Below are positions 1-9,462 of a DNA stretch of 45,534 bases, one piece after another. Source of the DNA: Fibrobacteria bacterium (GTDB lineage: Bacteria > Fibrobacterota > Fibrobacteria > UBA11236); NCBI GenBank assembly GCA_021155885.1, contig JAJNBB010000042.1:1-45534 (forward strand), given 5' to 3'. Position 1 is the stretch's first letter. Each line of letters starts with the position of its first letter. The notes below the pieces were generated by a model that worked only from the letters and a program-made list of their open reading frames with translations, did no database searches and was not told the DNA's origin. The position numbers were made by a program, and so were the translations under genes.

Positions 1-1644
1 CGCGCACTTGTGCAGCACCATGTCGAACATCTTGACGGTGTCGGTGACCCGCAGGACGACGCCCTTGCCCTCGATGAGGCCGGTGTCGCCGACCTGGCCG
101 CCCGACTCGGCGTAGAAAGGGGTGCGCGCGGCGACGAGCAGTACGGTGTCGCCCTCCTCGCGGTAGCGCAGGACGGGCATTTCCACTTCCAGGGACTCAT
201 AGCCGACGAACTCGGTGTCGAGCCCCGGCGCGAGTATCGTCCAGCCCTCGTCGCCCGCGATGGCCGCCTCGAACTTGGCCGCGCCGCGCGCGCGTTCGCG
301 CTGTTCGTTCATGTGGGCCTCGTAGCCCGCTTCGTCGATCGACAGGCCCTGCTCCTCGGCGAGCAGGCGCGTGAGATCGGCGGGGAACCCATAGGTGTCG
401 TAGAGGGTGAAGACGTCCTCGCCCGGGAGGGCGGCCAGCTTCTTTTCCCGGGCCTGCGCGGCGACCTTCGCGAAGCGCTCGAGTCCCGTGCCCAGGGTCT
501 TGCCGAAGCGCTCTTCCTCGGCGCGGATCACCTGCGCGATGTAGTCCTGCCGGGCCGTGAGCTCGGGGTAGGCGCCGCCCATGAGCGCGGCCAGCGTGGG
601 CACGAGCCGGCACAGGAAGGGGTCCTTCTGGCCGAGTTCGCGCGCGAACTTGCTGCCGCGGCGCAGGATGCGGCGCAGCACGTAGCCGCGGCCCTCGTTG
701 CCGGGGGTCGCGCCGTCGGCGACCGCGAAGCTCAGCGCGCGGACGTGGTCGGCGATCACGCGGTGCGCGGTGCCGTCGACGCCCTTGTCGTAGGGCGTGC
801 CCGAGAGTTCCGCGATCTTGTCGATCAGCGGGCGGAACACGTCCGTCTCATAGTTGCTGCCCGAGCCCTGGATCACGCTGCACGCGCGCTCGAAGCCCAT
901 GCCGGTGTCCACGTTCTTGTTCTTCAGCGGCTTCAGGTCGCCGCCCGCGATGCGCTCGAACTGCATGAACACCAGGTTCCAGATCTCGATGTAGCGGGCG
1001 TTCGTCCCGTTCACCCCGTGCACGGGGTCGGCGAAGGTCGCCTCCCGGGTTTCCGGGTCGCCCATGTCGAAGTGGATCTCGGAACACGGCCCGCAAGGCC
1101 CCACGTCGCCCATCTCCCAGAAGTTTTCCTTGTCCCCGAAGCGCAAAATGCGGTCGTGCGGGATGTCGGTCACGCGTTTCCAGATTTCCATCGCCTCGTC
1201 GTCGTTCTTGTACACCGACGCGAACAGGCGGTCCTTGGGCAGTTTCCACACCTCGGTCAGAAGCTCCCAGGCCCAGGCGATCGCCTCTTCCTTGTAGTAG
1301 TCGCCGAACGACCAGTTGCCCAGCATCTCGAACAGGGTATGATGGTAAGTGTCGCGGCCCACCTCGTCGAGGTCGTTGTGCTTGCCCGAAACGCGGATGC
1401 ACTTCTGCGAGTTGGCGACGCGCTTGTAGCCCTCGCGGTTCTCGCCGAGCAGGGCCGACTTGAACTGGTTCATGCCCGCGTTGATGAACAGCAGCGTCGG
1501 GTCGTCGTGCGGCACCACCGGCGACGAGGGCACGTAGGTGTGACCCTTCGACTTGAAGAACTCGATGAAGCTGCTGCGGATCTGGTCCCCGGTGAGGAAG
1601 GGGATGCCGAAGCCGTTGACGGGGGCGGGGGAGGTCTTTTCCAT
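1..1644 (-). CDS. alaS: Alanyl-tRNA synthetase, N-terminal 548 residues (partial)
   Basis: Translating the minus strand from the ATG at 1644 gives 548 codons with no stop before the left edge, so the 3' part lies outside the window. The product charges tRNA-Ala with alanine in the cytoplasm. The N-terminus shows the AlaRS class II core: an SFIEFFKSKGH start, PHDDPTLLFINAGMNQFK, CIRVSGKHNDLDEVG, HHTLFEMLGNWSFGDYYK, GPCGPCSEIH and YVLRRILRRG. Near the cut end AESGGQVGDTG marks the beginning of the editing domain; its zinc-binding HxxxH motif lies beyond the edge. Full-length AlaRS is usually about 870-900 residues. The gene diverges from the DUF2723 array, with 86 bp between starts. No clear Shine-Dalgarno site precedes the ATG. 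The long plus-strand frame across this gene is an antisense shadow. Confidence 0.97.
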   Translation of the reverse strand, partial: MEKTSPAPVNGFGIPFLTGDQIRSSFIEFFKSKGHTYVPSSPVVPHDDPTLLFINAGMNQFKSALLGENREGYKRVANSQKCIRVSGKHNDLDEVGRDTYHHTLFEMLGNWSFGDYYKEEAIAWAWELLTEVWKLPKDRLFASVYKNDDEAMEIWKRVTDIPHDRILRFGDKENFWEMGDVGPCGPCSEIHFDMGDPETREATFADPVHGVNGTNARYIEIWNLVFMQFERIAGGDLKPLKNKNVDTGMGFERACSVIQGSGSNYETDVFRPLIDKIAELSGTPYDKGVDGTAHRVIADHVRALSFAVADGATPGNEGRGYVLRRILRRGSKFARELGQKDPFLCRLVPTLAALMGGAYPELTARQDYIAQVIRAEEERFGKTLGTGLERFAKVAAQAREKKLAALPGEDVFTLYDTYGFPADLTRLLAEEQGLSIDEAGYEAHMNEQRERARGAAKFEAAIAGDEGWTILAPGLDTEFVGYESLEVEMPVLRYREEGDTVLLVAARTPFYAESGGQVGDTGLIEGKGVVLRVTDTVKMFDMVLHKCA

Positions 1645-1716
1645 GAGAGCCGGAAATTTAGCCAAAATCAGGCGGCGGGCGACGGCTGAAAAGGGCGGGG
1701 AGGGAACCCTCCAGTC

Positions 1717-1724
1717 TATCTTTG
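1717..1724 (+). promoter_or_regulatory. TAnnTTTG promoter-like box before first DUF2723 gene
   Basis: TATCTTTG lies 6 bases before the ATG at 1731. It matches the -7 element (TAnnTTTG) known for the Bacteroidota housekeeping sigma factor. If it works here, transcription would start about at the ATG and the mRNA would be leaderless. I see no good upstream TTG element at the usual 19-21 bp distance, so this is a moderate call. Confidence 0.4.
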
Positions 1725-1730
1725 CCGCGC

Positions 1731-3608
1731 ATGCGCCTGAAGGTTCCGCGATTTTTTCACAGCGATGGCTTCGTCGGCCTCGTTTTGGCGCTGGTTTCCT
1801 TCCTGGTCTATCGGACCACGGTTTCGCCCTCGCTCGGGTATTGGGATTCCTCCGAGCTCGCGGCGGTGCTATCCACCTTGGGCGTCACGCACCCCACCGG
1901 GTACCCGCTTTTCACCTTGGTCGGCGCGGGCGTCGCGCATCTCCCGACCGGGTTCCGGCCATACTACAACCTCAACCTCATGGTCGCCCTGTACTGTTCG
2001 CTGGCCCTATTTTTCTTTTACCGGCTGTTCGTCTTTCTCCTCTCGGAGAAGGCCGCCCGCCTGTTCGCCTTTCGCGCCCCCGTCGCGAATCCCCGTCCCT
2101 CCTGGAGCCGGTGGGCGGCGGCCACGGGCGTGATGGTGCTTGCCTTTTCCCGCACGTTCTGGTCCGAGGCGGTTTCTCTCGAAGTGTACTCCCTCCATCT
2201 CGTGTTTCTTTCCCTGGTCACCCTCTTGTTCGTCAAGGCGCTGGCGCAACAGCTCCTTCATCCGGGAAGGTCCGCGGGGCGGTGGTGGATGTTTTTCGCC
2301 CTGGCCCTGGGGATGAGCTTTTCCCACCACATGATGACGGTGCTGCTGGCGCCGGCGTTCCTCTATCTCTATTTCACGGTGCATGGGTTCGGGCGCCTGG
2401 CGTGGATCGGGATCGGCCGCGCGGCGCTTCCCTTTCTGGCCGGCCTGTCCTTTTACCTCTATCTCCCGGTGCGGGCGGCCCAGGACGCGGTGATGAACTG
2501 GGGAGACCCGGATACCCCGTCGCGCTTTTGGACGCATGTTTCCGCGGCGCAATACCGCTTCAAAATGTTCGCGTCTCCCGAAGTCCCCGCCAAAAAGGCG
2601 GCGGCGTTTCTCGCGTCGTTCCCCGCCGAATTCGGGTACGCGCCCCTGGCCCTGGCGGCCCTGGGATTTCTGTGGCTGTGCCTCCGCTCCCGGCGAATGC
2701 TGGCGTTCACCCTGCTTGTCGTGGCGGCGTGCCTGTTCTACGCGTTCAATTACGACTTCGACGACCCCAATTTTTATTTGCACGCGTACGCTATGGTCGC
2801 GCTCTGGGCGGCCTTCGGCGTCGCGCGGCTGTCGATGTTCGCGGGCACCGCCTTCCGGCGATGGGGGCTGCGGGCTTTGTGCGGGCTGATCGTGCTGTTC
2901 CCCTTCGACGCGAACTACGCCTCCGTGGACGAGAGCCGCAACTACGCGGTCGAAGACTACGGGCGCAACCTGCTGGAACCGTTGCCCCCGGGCGCGCTCA
3001 TCCTGTCCGACGATTTGCAGGGGTTCATTCCCGGCGCCTATTATCTGCAGTTGGTGGAGAAGGTGCGACCCGACGTGGTCGTCGTGGGGCATGGCGTCCT
3101 GGCCTACCCCTGGTACCAGGCGCAGCTGGAGAAACGGTATCCCGGCCTGCTCCAGGGCGTGCGGCCGGAGATGCGCGCGTATGCCGAAGAGCGGCGGCGC
3201 GTGGAACGGGGAGATACGAGCCGCCACCGCGTATACAGCGCGCTCTTTACGCGGCTGGTCCAGGGAATTCTCGCGACCAACGCGCGCAAGCGTCCGCTGT
3301 ACGTGACCGCCGATATCCACCCCGGCTTCTACAAGGGCTTCGAAACCCTGCCCGAGGGAATGGCCCTTCGCCTGGTCCGCGGCGAGAATTTCCCGAAAAC
3401 TCCGGTGGGCCCCCGGGATTTCGGGTTTCGCCCGATCCCGGAACACCTGGCCTATGCCGGGTACATAAGAACGGCTTATGCGTGGGGCTATTATAATCAA
3501 GGCCGTCATGCGATCCTGAACGGCGATTCGTCGGAGGGCGTCGCCAGGTACCGTAAGGCGCTGGAAGTAAAACCGGATTTCGGCCCCGCGCTTCAGGGGC
3601 TTCCGTGA
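1731..3608 (+). CDS. DUF2723 membrane glycosyltransferase-like protein, copy 1
   Basis: This is a 625-residue polytopic membrane protein of the DUF2723 family (PF11028), related to eukaryotic TMEM260, a protein O-mannosyltransferase. By family it would be a GT-C type enzyme moving a sugar from a lipid carrier to exported proteins on the outer face of the inner membrane. Seen here: a first membrane helix (about 14-31), then an acidic loop with D39 and E42 (WDSSELAAV) and HPTGYPLFTL, where GT-C enzymes place a catalytic acid; later SHHMMTVLLAP, NYDFDDPNFYL and NYAVEDYGRN. The tail (YNQG...YRKALEVKPDF) looks like one TPR unit. I chose the ATG at 1731; an in-frame TTG at 1722 is the alternative. 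Its last four bases overlap the GTG of the next copy, so translation is probably coupled. Substrate and sugar are unknown. Confidence 0.85.
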   Translation: MRLKVPRFFHSDGFVGLVLALVSFLVYRTTVSPSLGYWDSSELAAVLSTLGVTHPTGYPLFTLVGAGVAHLPTGFRPYYNLNLMVALYCSLALFFFYRLFVFLLSEKAARLFAFRAPVANPRPSWSRWAAATGVMVLAFSRTFWSEAVSLEVYSLHLVFLSLVTLLFVKALAQQLLHPGRSAGRWWMFFALALGMSFSHHMMTVLLAPAFLYLYFTVHGFGRLAWIGIGRAALPFLAGLSFYLYLPVRAAQDAVMNWGDPDTPSRFWTHVSAAQYRFKMFASPEVPAKKAAAFLASFPAEFGYAPLALAALGFLWLCLRSRRMLAFTLLVVAACLFYAFNYDFDDPNFYLHAYAMVALWAAFGVARLSMFAGTAFRRWGLRALCGLIVLFPFDANYASVDESRNYAVEDYGRNLLEPLPPGALILSDDLQGFIPGAYYLQLVEKVRPDVVVVGHGVLAYPWYQAQLEKRYPGLLQGVRPEMRAYAEERRRVERGDTSRHRVYSALFTRLVQGILATNARKRPLYVTADIHPGFYKGFETLPEGMALRLVRGENFPKTPVGPRDFGFRPIPEHLAYAGYIRTAYAWGYYNQGRHAILNGDSSEGVARYRKALEVKPDFGPALQGLP

Positions 3609-5497
3609 ACCGCCCGCCGATTCGGGACGCCTGGACGGGGGGAGGGGTGGCCCTCGCCGTCCTGACGGTGTACCTGTCCACCTTGGCCCCCTCGGTCGGG
3701 TCGATGGACTCGGGAGAACTTGCCGCCGTGGCGTCGACCCTGGGCGTCGCCCACCCGACGGGGTATCCGCTATTCACCTTGCTCGGATGGGCTTTCGCGC
3801 ATCTCCCCGTTGACGCCCGCGTCATTTGGAAGCTGAATTTGTTCGCGGCGCTGCTTTGCGCCGCCGCCATCTTTTTCTTTTACCGCCTGTTTCTGGAGCT
3901 GCTGACGAGGCCGCCGGGAACCCCCGGCGGCCCGCAAGGGTCCGGACGTCCGCTCCCGCGGGACCGGGCGGCCGGCGCCACGGCCGCCGCGGTCCTGGCG
4001 TTTTCCACGACCTTCTGGTCGCAGGCGCTGTCGATCGAGGTCTATTCGCTGCATTTGCTTTTCCTTTCCCTGCTCTGCCTGCTTCTGCTGGCCGCGCTGC
4101 GCGCCGGGCCGGAGCATCCTTCCGCGCAGCTGCGGGCCTGGGCCCTGTTCGCTTTCACGTTGGGGCTGAGCTTCACCAACCACATGACCACGGTCCTCCT
4201 GGCGCCCGCCTTTCTCTACCTGGCCCTGCGCGGCGGCGGGCTTGCGCGACTCGCCGGCCGCGCGCCGGCGGCCCGAACGGCGGCCCTTCTCGGCTGCTTT
4301 CTGCTCGGGCTTTCCGTTTATTTGTACCTGCCCTTGCGGGCGGCGCAGCACCCGGTCCTGAATTGGGGCGATCCTTCCACCCTCGAAAGATTATGGGACC
4401 ACGTCTCGGCGAAGCAGTTCCGCCCCTGGATGTTTTCTTCCCTGCAATCGGCCGTCCTGCGGTTCGGGCGGTTCGTGGTAAGGTTCCCCGGCGAGTTCGG
4501 GTACCTGCCCGTTCTTCTGTCCGCGGTGGGCCTGGCCGATCTTTTCCGGCGCGCGCGGGTCACGCTGGTCTTTACCTTGCTGCTTTTCTTCGGCTGCCTG
4601 TTTTACTCGGTCAATTACGATATCCCCGACGCCGACGCCTATTTCCTGCTGGCCTACGTGGCCGCGGCCATTTGGGCCGCCTTCGGCGCGCGCGCGCTGC
4701 TGCGGGCCTCGCGAACCCGGCTGCACCGGGCGGCGGCCGCGGTTCTCTGCGCGGCATCGGTCCTCTTTCCCCTGGCCCTTCATTACCGCGTCGTCGACCG
4801 TAGCCGCGACTTCGCGCAGGAAGACTTTGCCCGCAACATGCTGGGCTCCCTGGCGCCCGGGGCGGTGATCCTCACCGATGAAGAGACGAGCTTTTATTTC
4901 ACGGCCTATTACCTGCAGTGGGTGGAGGGCTTTCGTCCCGACGTGGTGGTGCTCGGCTACCGGGCGCTGGGCATGCCGTGGTACATCGCGCAGACGGGAA
5001 GGTCCTATCCGGCGCTTTTCAGGAATTCCCGGCCCGAGATCGAGGCCTACCTCAAGGAGCGCGCGCGGTTCGAAGCGGATCAATCGGCGGGGCGCGCGGC
5101 GGACGCCTCGGCCTATGCGGGAAGCTTCGTCGGCATGGTCCAAAGCCTTCTGAGGGAGGGTTCGAGGAGCCGGCCGGTTTACGTCTCGGCCGCGCTGCCT
5201 CCCGCCTATGCGGCCGGTTTTACGGTGGTTCCCGAAGGCCTGGCGCTTCGTCTTTTTCGGGACGGCGCCCCGCACGACCTTCCCGTGCGGGAGTTCTCCT
5301 GGCGTCCCTTGCGCGCGGGCGCGGAGGCGGACGGCATCCGCGCCGCCTATGCCTGGGGTTATTTCAATCAAGGCGCCTATCGCGTGGTGAACGGAGATAC
5401 CTTGACGGGGACGAGGCTCATCCAAAAGGCCCTCGCCGTGGATCCTTCTCTCCCGGAGGCCGCGGCGTGGCTTTCCCGCCTCGAAAGGACCCGGTAA
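3605..5497 (+). CDS. DUF2723 membrane glycosyltransferase-like protein, copy 2
   Basis: This 630-residue paralogue of the preceding gene has the same plan: an N-terminal helix, an acidic loop with D35 and E38 (MDSGELAAV), HPTGYPLFTL, FTNHMTTVLLAP, NYDIPDADAYFL, and a TPR-like tail (FNQGAYRVVNGDTL...IQKALAVDPSL). The start is GTG within a GTGA overlap with the upstream stop, the classic layout for translational coupling. The stop is followed one base later by the ATG of copy 3. It differs from copies 1 and 4 at the YDxDDPN site, where it reads YDIPDADAY, which might reflect another acceptor or donor. Function is inferred from the family only. Confidence 0.85.
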   Translation: MNRPPIRDAWTGGGVALAVLTVYLSTLAPSVGSMDSGELAAVASTLGVAHPTGYPLFTLLGWAFAHLPVDARVIWKLNLFAALLCAAAIFFFYRLFLELLTRPPGTPGGPQGSGRPLPRDRAAGATAAAVLAFSTTFWSQALSIEVYSLHLLFLSLLCLLLLAALRAGPEHPSAQLRAWALFAFTLGLSFTNHMTTVLLAPAFLYLALRGGGLARLAGRAPAARTAALLGCFLLGLSVYLYLPLRAAQHPVLNWGDPSTLERLWDHVSAKQFRPWMFSSLQSAVLRFGRFVVRFPGEFGYLPVLLSAVGLADLFRRARVTLVFTLLLFFGCLFYSVNYDIPDADAYFLLAYVAAAIWAAFGARALLRASRTRLHRAAAAVLCAASVLFPLALHYRVVDRSRDFAQEDFARNMLGSLAPGAVILTDEETSFYFTAYYLQWVEGFRPDVVVLGYRALGMPWYIAQTGRSYPALFRNSRPEIEAYLKERARFEADQSAGRAADASAYAGSFVGMVQSLLREGSRSRPVYVSAALPPAYAAGFTVVPEGLALRLFRDGAPHDLPVREFSWRPLRAGAEADGIRAAYAWGYFNQGAYRVVNGDTLTGTRLIQKALAVDPSLPEAAAWLSRLERTR

Positions 5498-5498
5498 C

Positions 5499-7415
5499 AT
5501 GCGAAAAGGGATCGGCATCGTGGGCAAGCCGGGCGGTGATACGCTTCTGGGAGGTGTGCTTGCCCTCGCCGCCTTCGCCGTTTACCTGACCACGCTCGCG
5601 CCCTCGATCGGGTTCATCGACGCCGGGGAACTCGCCGCGGTCGCCCATTCCTTCGGCGTCGCGCACCCCACGGGTTACCCCTTGTTCACCTTGCTGGGGG
5701 GCGTCTTTTCCCATCTTCCCCTGGGCGGCAGCGTCATCTGGAGGCTGAACCTCCTCGCGGCCCTGTGCTGCGCGGCCTCGGTGTTCTTCTTCTACCGTGT
5801 CTTCCTCTCCCTTCTGCTCGCGGCGGGCAAAAAGCCAGGACCGGACTCCGCCGCCCGCCTGTCGGCCGCGGCCGCCGCGTTGACCCTGGCTTTCTCCCGC
5901 ACGTTCTGGTCGCAGGCCGTCGGGGTGGAGGTCTATTCCCTGCACTTGCTGCTCGTGTCGCTCGTGCTCTTCGCGTTCCTGCGGGCCTTGCCCGACGGCG
6001 CCTTCGCCGCGGGGTCCGTAAGCGACCCGGCCCCCCGGCGGAAGGCTTGGTGCTTCTTCGCGTTCGTGCTGGGCCTGAGCTTCGCGAACCACATGACGAC
6101 CTTGCTGCTGCTGCCGGGGTTGCTTTACGCCTACTTCGCCGCGCACGGGCGGGGGCCGTCCGCCTGGAAGAACGCCGGGCGCGTCCTGCCGTTCTTTGTG
6201 CTCGGGCTTGTGCCTTACTTGTACCTGCCCTTGCGCGCCGCCGCGCATCCCGCGCTGAACTGGGGGGCGATCGTCGACGCGCGCAGTTTCTACTGGCATG
6301 TCGCGGGCAAGCAATACAGCGGGTGGATGTTCTCTTCGCTCGAGCCCGCCGCCCGGCAGTTCGCCCTGTTTTCGGAGACCTTGCCCTCCGAGTTCGGCTA
6401 CCTGGCGCTGCTCCCCGCGTTCGCGGGCCTGATCGCGCTGTTACGGGGCGCGCGGCGGATTTTCGCCTTCACCGTCCTCCTGTTCGCCGGTTGCCTGCTC
6501 TACGCCATCAACTACGACATCCACGACATCGTCAATTATTTCCTGCTCGCCTATGTCGTGGTGGCCTTGTGGGCCGCTTTCGGTCTTCGCGCCCTGCTGG
6601 ACCCCGCGGGTTCCGGGCGCCGCGCCGTCCGGGTCACGGCCGCGGCCCTGGCCGCGCTGGGTTTTCTCGGGCCGCTGGCGTTGCATTACCGCGCGGTGGA
6701 TGAAAGCGGCAACTACGCCGTCGAGGATTACGCGCGCAACGTTCTGACCGGGGTCGGTTCCAACGCCGTGATCCTAACCACCCAGTGGGATCATTTCATC
6801 GCCGCCGCCTGGTACCTGCAGGTCGTCGAGGGAGAGCGCTCCGACGTGGTGCTGGTCGACCGGGAACTTTTGAGGCGGTCGTGGTATTACCGTTATTTGT
6901 CGCGGCGGCACCCCTGGCTGACGGAGGCGTCGCGCGCCGAGATCGCGGCCTTGCTCCCGGAGCTCGACAAGTTCGAGCGCGGACTTCCCTACGACCCCGC
7001 CGTCATCCAGTCCGCCTTCGAGAACGTCGTGCGCAGCCTGATCGCGAACAGCCTGAAGACGCGGCCGGTGTACGTCACTCCGGAGATCGAACCCGCTTAT
7101 CTGGGGGGACTCGGGCGTCTTCCCCAGGGGCCCGTCTTCCGGTTGTACGAGGTTCCCGCCGACGGGAGCTCCCCTCCCTTCGTGCCCCGTGAAATCTTCT
7201 TCCGTCCCTTCCCCAAGGACAACGACTATTTCCGGATCCTGGCCGGGTACTACGCCATGGCGCACGCCAACCAGGGATTGCTCTTGGGCATGCGCGGCGA
7301 ACTCGAAGGCAGCGAATATTTCCTGCGCAAGGCGCTCGCTCTCAAGCCCGATTCCCGCGAGATCGCGACGTGGCTGGGGCAGGTGGAACGGGCCCGCGCC
7401 GCCGTCCGCCCCTAA
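5499..7415 (+). CDS. DUF2723 membrane glycosyltransferase-like protein, copy 3
   Basis: This 638-residue paralogue begins one base after the stop of copy 2, so copies 1-3 are almost surely one operon. The family landmarks are D41 and E44 (IDAGELAAV) in the first outer loop, HPTGYPLFTL, FANHMTTLLLLPG, NYDIHDIVNYFL and NYAVEDYARN. The tail (NQGLLLGMRGELEGSEYFLRK) is again TPR-like. It shares the IP/IH version of the central YD motif with copy 2, so copies 2 and 3 form one sub-type and copies 1 and 4 (YDFDDPNFYL) another. Predicted role: protein O-glycosylation at the inner membrane. Confidence 0.85.
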   Translation: MRKGIGIVGKPGGDTLLGGVLALAAFAVYLTTLAPSIGFIDAGELAAVAHSFGVAHPTGYPLFTLLGGVFSHLPLGGSVIWRLNLLAALCCAASVFFFYRVFLSLLLAAGKKPGPDSAARLSAAAAALTLAFSRTFWSQAVGVEVYSLHLLLVSLVLFAFLRALPDGAFAAGSVSDPAPRRKAWCFFAFVLGLSFANHMTTLLLLPGLLYAYFAAHGRGPSAWKNAGRVLPFFVLGLVPYLYLPLRAAAHPALNWGAIVDARSFYWHVAGKQYSGWMFSSLEPAARQFALFSETLPSEFGYLALLPAFAGLIALLRGARRIFAFTVLLFAGCLLYAINYDIHDIVNYFLLAYVVVALWAAFGLRALLDPAGSGRRAVRVTAAALAALGFLGPLALHYRAVDESGNYAVEDYARNVLTGVGSNAVILTTQWDHFIAAAWYLQVVEGERSDVVLVDRELLRRSWYYRYLSRRHPWLTEASRAEIAALLPELDKFERGLPYDPAVIQSAFENVVRSLIANSLKTRPVYVTPEIEPAYLGGLGRLPQGPVFRLYEVPADGSSPPFVPREIFFRPFPKDNDYFRILAGYYAMAHANQGLLLGMRGELEGSEYFLRKALALKPDSREIATWLGQVERARAAVRP

Positions 7416-7527
7416 CGGGCGCCGCGACTTTTCATCATCTTACCTTTACGCCTGTCATGTCCGCTTCGTTCCGCACGTCCCTCCGCGCAAGGCGTCCGGA
7501 CGGAAGTGGAATCCGCCAGGAGGTCCC

Positions 7528-9444
7528 ATGAAAAGCTTACCCCGCGCGAACTGGCTTGGCCTGGGCCTGGCCTTGGCCGCTTTCGCGGCATATTGGGCGA
7601 CCCTGGCGCCCGCCGTCCAGCCTGAGGATAGCGGGGAAATCGCGGCGTCCCTTTATATGCTGGGTGTCGTTCATCCGTCCGGATACCCCCTGTTCACGTT
7701 GTTGGGAGGAGCCTTTTCCCACCTTCCGCTCGGAGTGACGGTCATCTGGAGGCTAAACCTTTTCGTGGCATTGCTGTGCGCGGCCGCGGTTTTCCTGTTT
7801 TACCGCTTGTTCCTGTTTTTGCTCGCGGAACATCCTGCCGAGGCTTCGAAACCCCTGCCGGCCGCGCAGGGAAAAGCCCGCAGACAGAAGGGCGTCCATC
7901 CCCCGCCGCCCGCGGAGCCCTTGCGGAACCAGCTCGCCGCCGCCACGGCCGCCTTGCTGCTGGCGTTTTCAAGAACGTTCTGGTCCGAGGCTCTTTCGCT
8001 TGAGGTCTATGCCTTTCATCTCGTTTTTCTCGCGGGCGTGACGCTGCTTTTTCTGCGTTCGCTCGGCCTTCATGCCCGCGGTCCGTCAGGGGCCGCGCAT
8101 CGCGCCTGGATTCTCTTCGCCTTCTCGCTGGGCCTCAGCTTTTCGAACCACATGATGACGGTGCTGCTGGCACCGGCCTTCCTGTATCTCTATTTCTCCA
8201 CGCACGGCGCGGGGCGCGTCGCCTGGGCGAAGATCGGCGGGGCCGTGCTCCCGTTCCTGGCCAGCCTCTCGCTGTATCTTTACCTTCCGTTGCGGGCCGC
8301 GCAAAAGCCCCTGATGAACTGGGGGGATCCCTCGTCCGCCGGAAATTTCTGGCGGCACGTGACCACCGAACAATATCGGTACAAGATGTTTTCGTCGCCG
8401 GACGTCGCCTTCCGGAAGTTGGGCGACTTTCTCTCCCAGTTTCCCCAGCAATTCGCCTATGTCGGGCTTGCGCTGGCGGCGGTCGGGGTGTGGACGCTGC
8501 TGCGGCGCAACCGCCGCATGCTGGTTTTTTCCACGCTGGTTTTCATCGGATGCGTCCTGTACGCCGTCAACTACGACTTTGACGATCCCAACTTTTACCT
8601 CAACGCCTACGCCGCCACCGCCGTCTGGATGCTTTACGGGCTGCGCGCGACGCTGGAGGCCGCCCGCGGACGGCGCGGGATCGCATTTGCCGGCATCCTG
8701 TGCGGCGCGCTGGTCCTATTCTCCGCGGGAATCAACTACCGCGCGGTCGACCAGAGCGACGACTACGCCGTGGAGGATTACGTGAAAAACACGCTGGAAG
8801 GACTCGCTCCGAACGCGGTTCTTTTCACCGGCCAATCGCGCAACCTGTCGCTTCCGGCCGACTACTATCAATGGGTCGAAAAGTTCCGTCCCGACGTCGT
8901 GCTGCTGGATTATAAAATGATGACGGGATCCTTCTGGTATTATGAATTGATCGAGCGGCGGCATCCGCACTTTTTCGCGGGTTCGCGCCCCGAAATCGAG
9001 GCCTACTTCCGGAGCGCGCGCGCGTTTCGCGAATCCGGCGATCCCGACGCGGGGCCGCTGCTCCTGCAGTTCATGCGCCTGATGCAGGGCATCCTGGCGC
9101 GGGCAAGCCAGGCCCGGCCCGTCTACGCGACGTTCGACATCCAGCCTGAATACATGGAAGGATTTCACGCCGTTCCCTCGGGCCTCGTCATTCGCTTGCT
9201 GCCGGCCCCTCCCTCGAACTGGGATCCCGCTTCGCGCCTGGTTTATCGGCCTTTCACCCGCGCCACCCCGGACATCGAGGAGATCCGCGGCTATTATGCG
9301 AACGCCCTGCTCAACCAGGGCATTTACATGGCCCTGGCCCGGCACGACACCGCCAGGGGAACGGGACTTATACGCGAAGCATTGGTTTTCAAGCCGGAAT
9401 TTCCGCCGGCGACCGACTGGCTGCGCAACCTGGGCGCGCGGTAA
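7528..9444 (+). CDS. DUF2723 membrane glycosyltransferase-like protein, copy 4
   Basis: This 638-residue paralogue has D34 and E37 in EDSGEIAAS, HPSGYPLFTL, FSNHMMTVLLAP and NYDFDDPNFYL. The ATG at 7528 was chosen over a longer in-frame extension because AGGAGG at 7518-7523 lies just upstream and the next residues (KSLPRANWLG) begin the usual N-terminal helix. A 112-bp gap separates it from copy 3, so it may have its own promoter. A Lys/Pro-rich cytosolic insertion (about residues 108-131) is longer than in the other copies. It resembles copy 1 most closely at the YDFDDPN motif. The tail (NQGIYMALARHDTARGTGLI) is a divergent TPR-like unit. Confidence 0.85.
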   Translation: MKSLPRANWLGLGLALAAFAAYWATLAPAVQPEDSGEIAASLYMLGVVHPSGYPLFTLLGGAFSHLPLGVTVIWRLNLFVALLCAAAVFLFYRLFLFLLAEHPAEASKPLPAAQGKARRQKGVHPPPPAEPLRNQLAAATAALLLAFSRTFWSEALSLEVYAFHLVFLAGVTLLFLRSLGLHARGPSGAAHRAWILFAFSLGLSFSNHMMTVLLAPAFLYLYFSTHGAGRVAWAKIGGAVLPFLASLSLYLYLPLRAAQKPLMNWGDPSSAGNFWRHVTTEQYRYKMFSSPDVAFRKLGDFLSQFPQQFAYVGLALAAVGVWTLLRRNRRMLVFSTLVFIGCVLYAVNYDFDDPNFYLNAYAATAVWMLYGLRATLEAARGRRGIAFAGILCGALVLFSAGINYRAVDQSDDYAVEDYVKNTLEGLAPNAVLFTGQSRNLSLPADYYQWVEKFRPDVVLLDYKMMTGSFWYYELIERRHPHFFAGSRPEIEAYFRSARAFRESGDPDAGPLLLQFMRLMQGILARASQARPVYATFDIQPEYMEGFHAVPSGLVIRLLPAPPSNWDPASRLVYRPFTRATPDIEEIRGYYANALLNQGIYMALARHDTARGTGLIREALVFKPEFPPATDWLRNLGAR

Positions 9445-9448
9445 ACAC

Positions 9449-9457
9449 TACCTTTTG
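9449..9457 (+). promoter_or_regulatory. TACCTTTTG promoter-like box before dnaG
   Basis: TACCTTTTG lies 5 bases before the dnaG ATG and resembles the Bacteroidota-type -7 box with one extra T. No Shine-Dalgarno site is visible, which fits a leaderless message. The partner TTG element is not evident. Confidence 0.35.
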
Positions 9458-9462
9458 CTCCC

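Noticed and set aside
10..1689. Long plus-strand open frame of 559 codons
   Set aside because: It lies antisense to alaS, whose minus-strand frame has clear AlaRS motifs; high GC at third positions keeps the opposite frame open. Its translation is low-complexity Arg/Ala/Val-rich.
7416..7527. Promoter between DUF2723 copies 3 and 4
   Set aside because: A TACCTTTA string near 7443 resembles the -7 box but lacks the final G and any upstream TTG at proper spacing, so I do not call it.
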